NCBI GenBank assembly: GCA_964579675.1
Contig: CAZOIA010000068.1
Span: 1-25,877 of the forward strand
Direction of reading: 5' to 3'
DNA: 25,877 bases
DNA from: CAZOIA01 sp964579675
GTDB taxonomy: Bacteria; Planctomycetota; Phycisphaerae; UBA1845; PWPN01
A program made the translations under genes and the position numbers. Below are positions 15,582 through 23,408 of this stretch, one piece after another (within the stretch, counting starts at the first letter, position 1; each line of letters starts with the position of its first letter). The notes beneath the pieces are model-generated. The model ran no database searches. It was given only the letters and a program-made list of their open reading frames with translations, and was not told where the DNA came from.

Positions 15582-16952
15582 TCACTGCGGGCGAAGCGGA
15601 TCGGCGATAAGCCGCTCCTCCAGCGTCATGCGAGGGCCCTCTTTCTCGGCGGGTTCCTCCTCGGGGGGAGCCTCGGCAGATTCTTCCTTGACGGTGGTCC
15701 CCTCGTCGACCACCGCCGGTTCGTCCTTGGCTTCGGGCATTTCGGGGGCTGGGGGCCTGAAATCCGCGGGCGTCAGCGGGCCGGCCCCGATGGGCCGAAG
15801 GCACCATATCTCCCCCTGCGGCGAAGCCAGGATCACCGCGTCATTCCACGGGTTCCCCGCGCCGTCGAACTTCTCCTGTCCCAGATCGACCAGATCGAGA
15901 GACTCGCCGGTCTCTCGCCTCACCAGGTCGATCTTGCCGTCGGAACGGAGCAGCACGACGCGTCGGGGCCACTCGGCGAGGAAGCACTTGGCTTCGGGGG
16001 CGAGCCAGTTCGGGAACTCCTGTTTCTTGCCGACCCGCTGCAGGCCATGCCTGGTCGCCTGGTAGACACTGGTTTCGGTGACGACCGGACCACCCGTAGG
16101 CCGGCCTGGCAAGCGGTATTCAAGTTGCACCTGTCCGGTCGCAAGATCCACCGTGTAGAGCCGGGGCTCCGAGGTGGCGACGCACACCGCCTCGTGGTCC
16201 GCCGCCAGCCAGCCGACCGGCTCGCCCTGGAGTTGCCGGGTGAATTTCCTTGTTCTGTCGGCCCCGCTGACGCCGGCAACTTGCCCGCCCGTGTCGGCCA
16301 CGAGCAGCAGATCGTACCGGGCCAGGAAGACCGGTGCGAGCCGGACCCGCCCCGGCGTTTCCATCTGCCAGCTCTCGTAGCTGTCGGCGATGTCGTAACG
16401 CCGAACGCGGTTGTTCGGTGCAATCGCGAAAACGTGCTCTGGCGACGCTGCTACGGAGGCGAGAGTCGCCGACCGCAGGCGGACCGGCCCCATCGTGCGG
16501 GTCCGCGGCTCGCCCTGGTCGTCCTGATCCGTCTTCTCGATCTCCAGCCCGGTGGCCGGGTCCAGGAACACCGCCTTGTCGAGGGAGGTGAAGACCACTG
16601 CACGCAAGTCGGGCGAGCGGTACGCGGTCGGGGGCCAGAGCTTTTCCTCCGGCCGGGCGAGCCGCCTCGTCCAGACGCGCTCACCCGTGTCCGCCCGGAT
16701 GGCCCACACCTTGCCGTCGGCCCCGATCGCATAGAGGTACTCATCAAGCAGGCGGTAAGAGCGGATGGCCCCGGTGCACTTGAGCGGGAGCGGCGTCCGC
16801 CACGCCAGCCGGGCGCCCGCCCGGGCAAGCGGACCATAGTACCCGCCCGGCCGGCGAGCAGCCGCACTCCCCGGTGCCGCGGAAGCCGCCAGCAGACCGG
16901 CCAGCAACGCCAGGCGGAATCCCCACTCACCGCCGTCCGATGGTTCAATCAT
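15582..16952 (-). CDS. Secreted PQQ-like beta-propeller protein
   Basis: The 456-residue protein is probably periplasmic. Residues 13-33 form a signal peptide (hydrophobic FRLALLAGLLAASAA, cleavage near GSAAA), though its start MIEPSDGGEW is unusually acidic. The body contains several propeller repeats, the clearest being YAIGADGKVWAIRADTGERV, followed by VWTRRL, a textbook PQQ-repeat strand with the Trp and Gly docking residues. Weaker copies include VFLDPATGLEI and LYTVDLATGQVQLEY. The last 80 residues are a Pro/Glu-rich tail (EEPAEKEGP). It could be a structural propeller of the BamB kind or a bound-quinone sensor; enzymatic residues cannot be placed. GGGAGGA lies 7-8 nt before the ATG, supporting the start. 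Confidence 0.75.
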   Translation of the reverse strand: MIEPSDGGEWGFRLALLAGLLAASAAPGSAAARRPGGYYGPLARAGARLAWRTPLPLKCTGAIRSYRLLDEYLYAIGADGKVWAIRADTGERVWTRRLARPEEKLWPPTAYRSPDLRAVVFTSLDKAVFLDPATGLEIEKTDQDDQGEPRTRTMGPVRLRSATLASVAASPEHVFAIAPNNRVRRYDIADSYESWQMETPGRVRLAPVFLARYDLLLVADTGGQVAGVSGADRTRKFTRQLQGEPVGWLAADHEAVCVATSEPRLYTVDLATGQVQLEYRLPGRPTGGPVVTETSVYQATRHGLQRVGKKQEFPNWLAPEAKCFLAEWPRRVVLLRSDGKIDLVRRETGESLDLVDLGQEKFDGAGNPWNDAVILASPQGEIWCLRPIGAGPLTPADFRPPAPEMPEAKDEPAVVDEGTTVKEESAEAPPEEEPAEKEGPRMTLEERLIADPLRPQ

Positions 16953-17198
16953 GGCGTGTTCCTCCCGGGAGAGGCGTCCCCGAGGCGAGCCCCATTGGCG
17001 TCATTCAACCCGGCCGGGGCCACCCGGTCAAGGACCCGGCCGGCCGGGGGTTGGCGGCCAATGGCAGGTCCCGGAATCTGGCATCCGGCTCCCCCGCCCC
17101 GCCGCGGCGGAAGCCGGGCGCCCGCATCTGGCGGGGCCAGCCGACCTGAGGGCACGGGCGGTCGAGAGCCGGGCCTTGTCGGCCCACGCCGCACAGGC
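16953..17198. other. GC-rich leader region with a large inverted repeat
   Basis: No gene is seen. CCATTGGC (16992-16999) and GCCAATGG (17057-17064) form an 8-bp inverted repeat enclosing two near-palindromic CCCGGCCGG stretches. The structure begins about 40 bp upstream of the PQQ-like start and would fold in that gene's 5' leader. Confidence 0.4.
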
Positions 17199-17231
17199 TT
17201 GCAAACGCCCGGGCTGGAGATATAGTCTCCA
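17199..17231 (+). promoter_or_regulatory. Promoter with a palindrome over the -10, upstream of the shape cluster
   Basis: TTGCAA (17199-17204), 16 nt and TATAGT (17221-17226) form a plausible promoter. TGGAGA (17215-17220), TATAG and TCTCCA (17226-17231) form an inverted repeat exactly over the -10, the position of a repressor operator. The coiled-coil gene starts about 240 bp downstream. Confidence 0.45.
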
Positions 17232-17471
17232 CCTATGCGGTAGTCGTCTGACAGGAGTTGATCATCACTCCGACCGGGCGGGCGAGCAGAGCTCGCGCTA
17301 AGCAGCTTGGTCAAAACCGCCGGCCGATAGGTTGGCGGCACGCACCCGGGATCAGCCGTTCCGTCCCGATGGCCGCCAGCGACGGGTCGGAAGGGGCTGG
17401 ATTTCTCTCCCTAGCCGTGCCTCGAATATGAGGCTTAGTGGAATCAGCGGTAAGATGGCAGGAGCCGGCAC

Positions 17472-18362
17472 TTGACCACCGTTACCAAGATCTTCATCGT
17501 TCTGGTCTGTCTATTCGCGTTCATCTTCACCCCGATGGTCATCTCTTTTGCCGCCCGCACCCGGAACTGGCGCCTGTTGGCTGAACAGTTGCAGGAGTTC
17601 GCGGAAACCGCCCTCGCCCACGAACGAAGCACGATCGCCACCGCCGCTTCCACCGTCGAGCACTACAAGGCCCTCCGCAAGCAGGAGACCGAACGGGCCG
17701 AGGCAAGCGAGCAGCGGATCACCGATCTCGAGCGACAGATTGAGGGGCTCACCCAACAGCAGGAAGAACTCGAGCGTGAGCGGGATCAGCAGGCGAACAC
17801 GGCCCACGTTCTCTCGGCCCAGATGAACGTCGTCAACGCCCTGAACGAGCAGTTGCTCAAGGAGACCAAGGAGCTCGCGCAAAGTGAATTGAAGCTGCAG
17901 AAGCAACTCGCTCAATGCGAGGACGACTTGGCGGCGCTCAGCGCCAACAACGTCATCCTCGCCCGGTACCTCAGGCAGAGAAAGGAGGAGCTGGCCGACG
18001 CCCGCAAGGAGAACGAGCAGCTCCGCCAGACGTTGCGGCTCGGCAAGGCCACCGGCAAGCCCCTCACGTCAGAGACCCCGTCGGCGCAACCCGCCGCCGC
18101 GGCGGCCCGGGGCAAGATTCGCGGAACGGTGACGAAGGTGAATGCGGCCCGGGGGCTGGCCAGCATCGACATCGGCAGTGCCTCAGGAGTGACAAAGGGA
18201 ATGGTCATGGTGGTCTTCCGGGGTGAGCAGTACGTTTGCGATATCACGATTACGGAAGAGATCACTCGCAACGAGGCGGTCGGCCAGGCGAGAATCCCGG
18301 ATGGGCAACGGATCCGGGTCGGGGACAACGTGATGGACCTGCCCAGCTTCGCCGCGGAGTAG
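17472..18362 (+). CDS. Membrane-anchored coiled-coil protein with C-terminal beta domain
   Basis: This 296-residue protein has no family I can name. Residues 5-28 are one membrane helix (IFIVLVCLFAFIFTPMVI). Residues 33-200 are a long coiled coil rich in Gln, Glu and Arg (DLERQIEGLTQQQEELERER). Residues 218-296 form a beta-rich domain, GKIRGTVTKVNAARGLASID and then GSASGVTKGMVMVVFRG, ending VGDNVMDLP. The arrangement of helix, coiled coil and beta barrel resembles MreC, which lies three genes downstream, so it may be an envelope scaffold. Translation starts at a TTG, preceded by GGCAGGAG with about 8 nt spacing; no ATG in the frame would keep the membrane helix. It opens the likely shape operon. 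Confidence 0.75.
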   Translation: MTTVTKIFIVLVCLFAFIFTPMVISFAARTRNWRLLAEQLQEFAETALAHERSTIATAASTVEHYKALRKQETERAEASEQRITDLERQIEGLTQQQEELERERDQQANTAHVLSAQMNVVNALNEQLLKETKELAQSELKLQKQLAQCEDDLAALSANNVILARYLRQRKEELADARKENEQLRQTLRLGKATGKPLTSETPSAQPAAAAARGKIRGTVTKVNAARGLASIDIGSASGVTKGMVMVVFRGEQYVCDITITEEITRNEAVGQARIPDGQRIRVGDNVMDLPSFAAE

Positions 18363-18399
18363 TCCACCGCCCCTCCCGGTTGTCGAACAGGAGGCCCTG

Positions 18400-18558
18400 A
18401 TGGCCCAGCAAGGTGGGACAGCGCCAAGAGTCCCTCAGAACGATCTCTACACGGCACTGCTGATCATGTCCGCCGCCCTGTTGCTGATCGGCGCCGTCTA
18501 CGTCGCGGTTCGGTCCTGGCAGTTGTTCGGGTCGGTCTGGCCGGCGGCTGGCGGATGA
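18400..18558 (+). CDS. Small single-helix membrane protein, 52 residues
   Basis: The ORF runs ATG to TGA and has an excellent ribosome-binding site, CAGGAGG with 5 nt spacing. The product has a 17-residue polar start (MAQQGGTAPRVPQNDLY), a clear membrane helix at about 18-40 (TALLIMSAALLLIGAVYVAV) and a short tail ending FGSVWPAAGG. It begins 37 bp after the coiled-coil gene and probably shares its transcript. No known small protein matches. Its place before mreB suggests a partner in cell-shape or wall synthesis, which is inference only. Confidence 0.65.
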   Translation: MAQQGGTAPRVPQNDLYTALLIMSAALLLIGAVYVAVRSWQLFGSVWPAAGG

Positions 18559-18681
18559 TCGGGCCCGCGGCCGGCCGCAAACGATGCCCACCAACCCCGG
18601 AGTCCGCCACAAAGTCTGCATCATTCAGCAAAACCGAGCTCAAAAAGGCGGAAAAGTCGCCGGATCGAGTCGGGAATCCTC

Positions 18682-18710
18682 TCGCAATACAACCGGTCAG
18701 GTGGTACAAT
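18682..18710 (+). promoter_or_regulatory. Possible internal promoter for mreB
   Basis: TCGCAA (18682-18687), 17 nt and TACAAT (18705-18710) lie 125 bp before the mreB start. The -10 matches 5 of 6 positions and the -35 only 3. The 276-bp gap before mreB fits a separate promoter. Confidence 0.35.
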
Positions 18711-18834
18711 CTGCGCCCGTCCGGGTCACCTCTACGCACCGGTAGGGGCAGTGGTGAAGAGGGATGGCGTCCCTGGCGTCGTAACCATCTGGACACACAC
18801 GGAGCATGTCCGTAGTGCGTGGAAGGATAGCCTG

Positions 18835-19887
18835 GTGATTTTCAATTCTCTACTCGGCCTGTTCAGCGTTGACATGGGCATCGACCTGGGCACCTGCAAC
18901 ACGCTGGTGTGTGTTCGGGGTCAGGGGATCGTCCTGAATGAACCGTCGGTGGTGGCGGTCAAGAAGGGCACCAACCGGGTTCTCAAGAACGGGAACGCGG
19001 TCGGGGTAATGGCCAAAGAGATGATCGGCAAGACGCCGGGGACGATCACGGCGATTCGGCCGCTGATGGACGGGGTCATCGCGGATTTCGACATCACCGA
19101 GGCCATGCTCGGGTACTTCATCCGCAAGGTTCATGGCCGGCGGTCCTTCGTGATGCCGAGAGTGGTCATCGCGGTCCCCTCGGGGATAACCGCGGTGGAG
19201 AAGCGCGCGGTGTACAACTCCGCCGAACGCGCCGGCGCCCGGCGGGTCTACCAGGTAGCCGAGCCCGTTGCCGCTGCCATCGGGGCCGGGCTCCCCGTCG
19301 CCGAGCCCCGGGCGTCCATGATCATCGACGTCGGGGGCGGAACCACCGAGGTCGCCATTCTGTCCCTGGCCGACATAAGCGTCTGCGAATCCGTCCGCGT
19401 CGCCGGCGATGACATGGACGACGCCATCACCAGCCACATGCGCCGGACCTACAACCTGATGATCGGGCCCCAGATGGCCGAGCGGATCAAGATCGAGATC
19501 GGCTCGGCGGCCGAACTCGAAGAAGAGATGAGGATGGAAGTTCGTGGCCGGGATATGATCAGCGGCCTGCCGAGAAAAACCATCATCAGCAGCGAGGAGG
19601 TCCGCGAGGCCCTCAAGGAGCCGATCGGCCTGATCGTCGATATCGTTATCCGGACCCTCGAGAAGGCAGAACCCGAACTGGCCGCCGACCTGGTCGAGGA
19701 CGGCATCTACCTCGCCGGCGGCGGATCGCTGCTCCGGGGCCTGGACATCGTCCTGGGCCAGATCACCGGCTTGAACGTCAGGGTGGTGGACGATCCGCTT
19801 GCCTGCGTCGCCCGCGGCACCAGTATCTTCCTGGAGAACCTCAACGAGTGGAAGGACACGATGGAGTCGGACGAGGACGAGCTTTAG
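18835..19887 (+). CDS. mreB: Rod-shape-determining actin-like protein MreB
   Basis: MreB polymerises on the inner face of the membrane and organises wall synthesis. The 350-residue protein has all actin-fold signatures: phosphate-1 loop GIDLGTCNTL (D17), IVLNEPSVVAV, phosphate-2 loop IIDVGGGTTEVAIL, and the adenosine motif IYLAGGGSLLRGL near the C-terminus. An N-terminal hydrophobic stretch (IFNSLLGLF) may help membrane binding. The start is taken as GTG at 18835, where AAGGA lies 7 nt upstream and the length equals that of typical MreB; the frame is open to an ATG at 18751, which would add 28 unlikely residues. The Cys in LGTCN, where most MreB proteins have Ala, is a small oddity. The TAG stop lies within repeat copy A. 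Confidence 0.96.
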   Translation: MIFNSLLGLFSVDMGIDLGTCNTLVCVRGQGIVLNEPSVVAVKKGTNRVLKNGNAVGVMAKEMIGKTPGTITAIRPLMDGVIADFDITEAMLGYFIRKVHGRRSFVMPRVVIAVPSGITAVEKRAVYNSAERAGARRVYQVAEPVAAAIGAGLPVAEPRASMIIDVGGGTTEVAILSLADISVCESVRVAGDDMDDAITSHMRRTYNLMIGPQMAERIKIEIGSAAELEEEMRMEVRGRDMISGLPRKTIISSEEVREALKEPIGLIVDIVIRTLEKAEPELAADLVEDGIYLAGGGSLLRGLDIVLGQITGLNVRVVDDPLACVARGTSIFLENLNEWKDTMESDEDEL

Positions 19888-19983
19888 GGCACGTCGTTGG
19901 CCCAACTTGTCGGGGCGTTGACCTGCCGTTTCCGGCGAAGGCAGGCGAACGTTCCGACGCGATCGGAACAACCGCCTGCCCTA
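19885..19983. repeat. 99-bp structured intergenic repeat, copy A (before mreC)
   Basis: This copy matches copy B at 84 of 99 positions with no gap. It folds, on paper, as an outer stem TAGGGCA (19885-19891) with TGCCCTA (19977-19983), a second stem GGCGTTG (19914-19920) with CAACCGCC (19969-19976, one bulge), a hairpin CCTGCC (19922-19927) with GGCAGG (19940-19945), and a hairpin GTTCCGA (19951-19957) with TCGGAAC (19963-19969). The outer stem includes the mreB stop codon. The element may act as a terminator or processing site between mreB and mreC, or be a palindromic mobile element. Confidence 0.8.
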
Positions 19984-20029
19984 CGTTTCCATTTAGACAA
20001 GCGGATTGGATGCGTTACCTGGAGCGACG

Positions 20030-20986
20030 ATGCGTTACCTCCGCCTGCGACTTCGCCGCCCGTCGAAACCCACGGTCTTCGCCATGCTCATGGCGGCGTC
20101 GCTGGTGATGGTACTGCTGCCCGGCGACCCACTCCGCCCGGTCAAGAACCTTACGCAGTTGATGGCCCCGCTTCAACTGGCGACCCTGGAAGCCACCCGG
20201 GGTGTGACCGCTCCCCTCAGAACCCTGGCCGACGGCCCCGCGACCCCCGAGCAGCGTGCCAAGCTGCTCCGCGAGAAGCAGGCGTTGGAAAACGAGAACG
20301 CCGCGCTCCGCCAGCAGATGGCCGAGCTCCAGTCGACCATCCAGGAGCTGACCGGCATCCGGCAGCGGGGTTTTCCGCCCCCGCCCCGGGGAGTGTTGAT
20401 CCCTGCACGGGTCATTTCGCTGGACGCCGCCCCCGGGCGGGACTCCCTTGTAGTGGGCAAGGGGCACGTCCAGAAGGTCAGCCAGGACGCTTGGGTGGCT
20501 TGGCAATTGGAGGTGGGTGCGGGGTCCGACCAGGGCGTCCAAGACGCCTGCGCGGTCTTGGCCCGCCAATGTCTGATCGGGCGGGTCCAGCAGGTGGCCC
20601 CGCTGACCTCACGTGTGGTGTTGTTCAGCGACCGCCTGGCAAGCAGGCCCATGCGCGTTCACGTCGCTTCCCGGAACCCCCGCGACGGGACGCATCAGTT
20701 GCTGGCAGTGAAGGGCGAACCGCTCGCCTTCGTCCTCGAGGGCGCCGGCGGGGGCCGAATGCGTATCCGCGACATCCCCGCCAGCCTGGTCGACGGCCGC
20801 CATCTCCGCGTCGGCGACCTGGTCACCTCGAGCCCCGGCCACTCCACCCTCCCGATGGCCATGGTGATCGGTGAGATCCGGGAACTCAACCTCAACCGGG
20901 CCAACCCGGTGCACTACGACGCCCTCGTCCGCTATCTGTACGACCCCAGGACACTTCGGCGGGTCTTCATCGCGAATCTCAAGTGA
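20030..20986 (+). CDS. mreC: Rod-shape-determining protein MreC
   Basis: MreC is a bitopic envelope protein that links MreB filaments to wall-synthesis enzymes. The 318-residue protein has a basic N-terminus (MRYLRLRLRRPSK), a membrane helix at about 17-34 (AMLMAASLVMVLL), a coiled coil at about 85-112 (REKQALENENAALRQQMAEL) and the double beta-barrel region from about 125 onward. This contains IPARVISLD, LIGRVQQVAPLTSRV and, near the end, MAMVIGEI. These are in the order found in MreC, though overall similarity is moderate. The start at 20030 has GGAG 5 nt upstream; the in-frame ATG at 20006 would add eight residues. mreD, which often follows, is absent. Copy A of the repeat lies upstream and copy B downstream. 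Confidence 0.88.
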   Translation: MRYLRLRLRRPSKPTVFAMLMAASLVMVLLPGDPLRPVKNLTQLMAPLQLATLEATRGVTAPLRTLADGPATPEQRAKLLREKQALENENAALRQQMAELQSTIQELTGIRQRGFPPPPRGVLIPARVISLDAAPGRDSLVVGKGHVQKVSQDAWVAWQLEVGAGSDQGVQDACAVLARQCLIGRVQQVAPLTSRVVLFSDRLASRPMRVHVASRNPRDGTHQLLAVKGEPLAFVLEGAGGGRMRIRDIPASLVDGRHLRVGDLVTSSPGHSTLPMAMVIGEIRELNLNRANPVHYDALVRYLYDPRTLRRVFIANLK

Positions 20987-21080
20987 TGCTCACGCCGAAC
21001 CGACTCAGACAGGGCGGCCCGGACACAAGGGCTGGGGCTGGGCCTCCGACTCGGCATTTGGAGCCGCCGGGGGCTGGATC

Positions 21081-21183
21081 TGCAGGGCAAACTGTTGGCC
21101 TGACTTGTCGGGGCGTTGACCCGCCGTTTCCGGTGAAGGCGGGCGAAAGTGCCGATGGGATCGGAACAACCGCCTGCCCTGCA
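21081..21183. repeat. Structured intergenic repeat, copy B (after mreC)
   Basis: Bases 21083-21181 align without gaps to copy A. The outer stem is longer here: TGCAGGGCA (21081-21089) pairs perfectly with TGCCCTGCA (21175-21183). The hairpin is CCCGCC (21120-21125) with GGCGGG (21138-21143), where the T-A pair of copy A has become C-G on both sides. The second hairpin, GTGCCGA with TCGGAAC (21149-21155, 21161-21167), has one mismatch. It ends about 60 bp before the HD-GYP start, in its leader. Confidence 0.8.
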
Positions 21184-21241
21184 CGAGGTAATCAACAAGA
21201 AGCGGCTATCACGACCGATTGGCAGCAGGCCCGATAATCAT

Positions 21242-22495
21242 ATGCCAATCCTTCTGAACGTTGACGAACTCAAATCCGGCATGCGTCTGCTGCGGGGTGT
21301 TCAGCGAGACAGCCAGACGATGCTGCCGGCGGGCAAAGTCCTCGAAGAATGGGAGATCGACTCGCTTCGCCGACGGTTCCCCAACCTCACGGTCATGATC
21401 GGCGATCCGGTCCTCGACGAGTGGCTGGAGTTCGATGACGACTCCCACGACCAGGAGGTGGCTGCCACCGTCAACCGCCAGATGGGCCGGTTGATGACCA
21501 GTGTGCGGGACAAGCTGAGCAGCAAGACCGCGCTCGAAGGCCCGGACATCACCGGGCTCCAGAAAGCCATCAATGAGGTCATGAACTACATCAACGACAA
21601 TCCGGTCGCGGCCGGCATGCTCGTTCGCCTCGGCAGTTCGGACACTTACCTCCAGGATCATACCGGCAATGTCTTCTACATGAGCCTGCTGATCGGCAAC
21701 TCGATCCGTGAGTATATCTACCGCGAGCGTACCCGGAACACGCGGGCCAGCAATCTGAGTGTCCGCTACGGCATGAATCTCACTCCACTGGCCCTGGGCT
21801 GCCTTTTCCACGATCTCGGCATGCTTGCCCTGGAGCACCTTTACGCGCAGCCCGGCCGGCTGTCGGCCGAAGATCAGCAGCTCATCCGCCAGCACCCGGA
21901 CCAGGGAGCGGACATGCTTCCCGACAATTTCGACGCCGTGGCCAAGATGGTGATCCGCTCCCATCACGAGAACATGGACGGGACGGGCTATCCCCGGGGT
22001 GTCTCGGGTGACGACCTGCACGTTTTCAGCCGGGTCATCCGCGTCACGGACGCCCTGGATGCCGGCACGAGCGACCGGGTCTACCAGCAGGCAAAAAGCG
22101 CCGCCCGCGTGCTGTGGGAGATGGCTGCCGGACCGTGCAGAAATCACTACGACCCAAGCGTGGTCAAGATCCTCATGGGCCTGATTCAGCCCTTTCCCAT
22201 CGGGGCCAGGATCAGACTCAATTGCGGAACTTACGGCGTGGTGGTCCGGCACAACCGTAAGTATCCCTTCCGCCCGCTCATCGTCGTTGCCTTCGACGAA
22301 AAGGGCAGGAAACTCAAAAAGAGGCAACTCGAGCCGCCGATCGATCTGGCCCTTAACCAAGAGGTCCGGCTCGTGGAGTTCGCGGGGGACGACTTGTCGT
22401 TCCTCAACCAGTCCCCCAAGGACATGGAATGGGGCGCACGCACGCCTTCCCCTGCGGAGACGGGACAATCCCTGTTCGAGTTGGTCTACCCGTAG
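21242..22495 (+). CDS. HD-GYP domain protein, probable cyclic-di-GMP phosphodiesterase
   Basis: HD-GYP proteins hydrolyse the second messenger cyclic di-GMP. The 417-residue protein has an N-terminal domain of about 100 residues opening with VDELKSGMRLLRGVQ, as in many HD-GYP proteins. The catalytic domain follows at about 130-315 with the first metal His in DHTGNVF, the HD pair in FHDLGM (H190-D191), RQHPDQGADML, and HHENMDGTGYP (H241-H242, with GYP complete). VTDALDAGTSDRVY supplies the last conserved Asp residues. A small beta domain at the end (FPIGARIRLNCGTYGVVV) is common in this family. No receiver or membrane domain is present. The start at 21242 is preferred because the earlier in-frame ATG at 21149 lies inside repeat copy B, but its Shine-Dalgarno is weak. 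Confidence 0.9.
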   Translation: MPILLNVDELKSGMRLLRGVQRDSQTMLPAGKVLEEWEIDSLRRRFPNLTVMIGDPVLDEWLEFDDDSHDQEVAATVNRQMGRLMTSVRDKLSSKTALEGPDITGLQKAINEVMNYINDNPVAAGMLVRLGSSDTYLQDHTGNVFYMSLLIGNSIREYIYRERTRNTRASNLSVRYGMNLTPLALGCLFHDLGMLALEHLYAQPGRLSAEDQQLIRQHPDQGADMLPDNFDAVAKMVIRSHHENMDGTGYPRGVSGDDLHVFSRVIRVTDALDAGTSDRVYQQAKSAARVLWEMAAGPCRNHYDPSVVKILMGLIQPFPIGARIRLNCGTYGVVVRHNRKYPFRPLIVVAFDEKGRKLKKRQLEPPIDLALNQEVRLVEFAGDDLSFLNQSPKDMEWGARTPSPAETGQSLFELVYP

Positions 22496-22563
22496 CACGC
22501 GGGCGGTGAGGTCGCCTCCCTCGTGCTCTTTCACGCTCCCGCCTTAATTGCATTCGGTGGGTC

Positions 22564-22679
22564 GCGGCCAAACGGGGCCGCTTGCGGCTTCGCGGGCGCA
22601 GCCGGCCGACCGTGCGCGAACGCACGGTACCCCGCCCTGGCACCTGGGACTCCGATCAGAAGCGGACGAAGCGCTTCTG
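22564..22679. terminator. Cluster of three hairpins between convergent genes
   Basis: Three perfect hairpins follow one another: GCGGCC/GGCCGC (22564-22569, 22576-22581), ACCGTGCG/CGCACGGT around the tetraloop CGAA (22609-22616, 22621-22628), and CAGAAGCG/CGCTTCTG (22657-22664, 22672-22679). They lie between the HD-GYP and lipoprotein genes, which converge. Termination from both sides is the likely role, but no T-tract is present. Confidence 0.45.
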
Positions 22680-22691
22680 CCGGAAACGAGG

Positions 22692-23408
22692 TTAGCGAGC
22701 CGCCGGAGCACCTGCCGGGGCGGTGTCGAGCCGGCGGACCGGGCGGACGGGTGCACCGCTGGCGGGCCGGGTGGTCGGACCGTCGGCGGGTGGACGGCCG
22801 AATCCGTCTTCCTCCGTCCGTGCCAGGATCTGCCGACCCTTGACAGGATTCAGAACCGCCTCGAACTCACCCGCCATGATCAGCGCCGGCGCCCGTGACG
22901 ACCAGCCGGCCAGGACGCTGAACCGCTGCTGGCGTATCCATGCCTGGAACCTGCCCTTGAGTCGCCCGCCCCTGGGGGCCTCGATCACCGCGACCCCATC
23001 GCCGGAGGAACCCCGGCGGTGATCGCCGCCGTGCGACTGCACGGTCCGGATTTCGCGCTTCCCCAGCTTGTACAGCCTCTCGCTGCCCGCGGGCAGACCG
23101 TCCAGAACGAGCGACAGGAACCACTCGGCGTCGTAGGCCTTGCCGAGCAGCGACCGGGCCCGATAACCGAGCCCGATGTTCAGCGTGCCGTCCTCGTCGG
23201 TCCAGTAGTAGGCCTGGGTGATCGGAACGGATGTGATCGGTCGCTCGCCGGGCTGGAAATCGGTCCGCCTCAACGGGAGCGTATGAACAACGCCGCCCCC
23301 GCTGCACCCGGCCGCCACAATCAGGCACCAGGCCAGGGGCACCAGTGGACCTCGCCGGCCGATCCGGGGCTGCCTCAGTGGTAATGGGGTATGGGGAATT
23401 GCTCGCAC
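22692..23408 (-). CDS. Probable lipoprotein of unknown function
   Basis: The 238-residue protein starts with basic residues (RQPRIGRRG) and a short hydrophobic stretch ending in the lipobox-like LIVAAGC at about 29-35, so it is probably anchored by a lipid. The mature part is mainly beta and polar (YYWTDEDGTLNIGLG, FLSLVLDGLPAGSERLYKL), and a Pro/Arg/Thr-rich tail ends it. I recognise no domain. The frame opens with GTG at 23408, inside the last 34 bp of glyA, which suggests translational coupling; a second GTG close to the hydrophobic stretch would give a signal peptide without positive charges. The gene probably shares a transcript with glyA. Confidence 0.65.
   Translation of the reverse strand: MRAIPHTPLPLRQPRIGRRGPLVPLAWCLIVAAGCSGGGVVHTLPLRRTDFQPGERPITSVPITQAYYWTDEDGTLNIGLGYRARSLLGKAYDAEWFLSLVLDGLPAGSERLYKLGKREIRTVQSHGGDHRRGSSGDGVAVIEAPRGGRLKGRFQAWIRQQRFSVLAGWSSRAPALIMAGEFEAVLNPVKGRQILARTEEDGFGRPPADGPTTRPASGAPVRPVRRLDTAPAGAPAAR

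Noticed and set aside
15513..17225. A 570-residue open frame on the plus strand
   Set aside because: It runs opposite the PQQ-like gene and consists mainly of Arg, Gly and Pro, without secondary-structure pattern or ribosome-binding site.
18850..19971. A 373-residue open frame on the minus strand
   Set aside because: It is the antisense shadow of mreB, which is certain from its actin-fold motifs.
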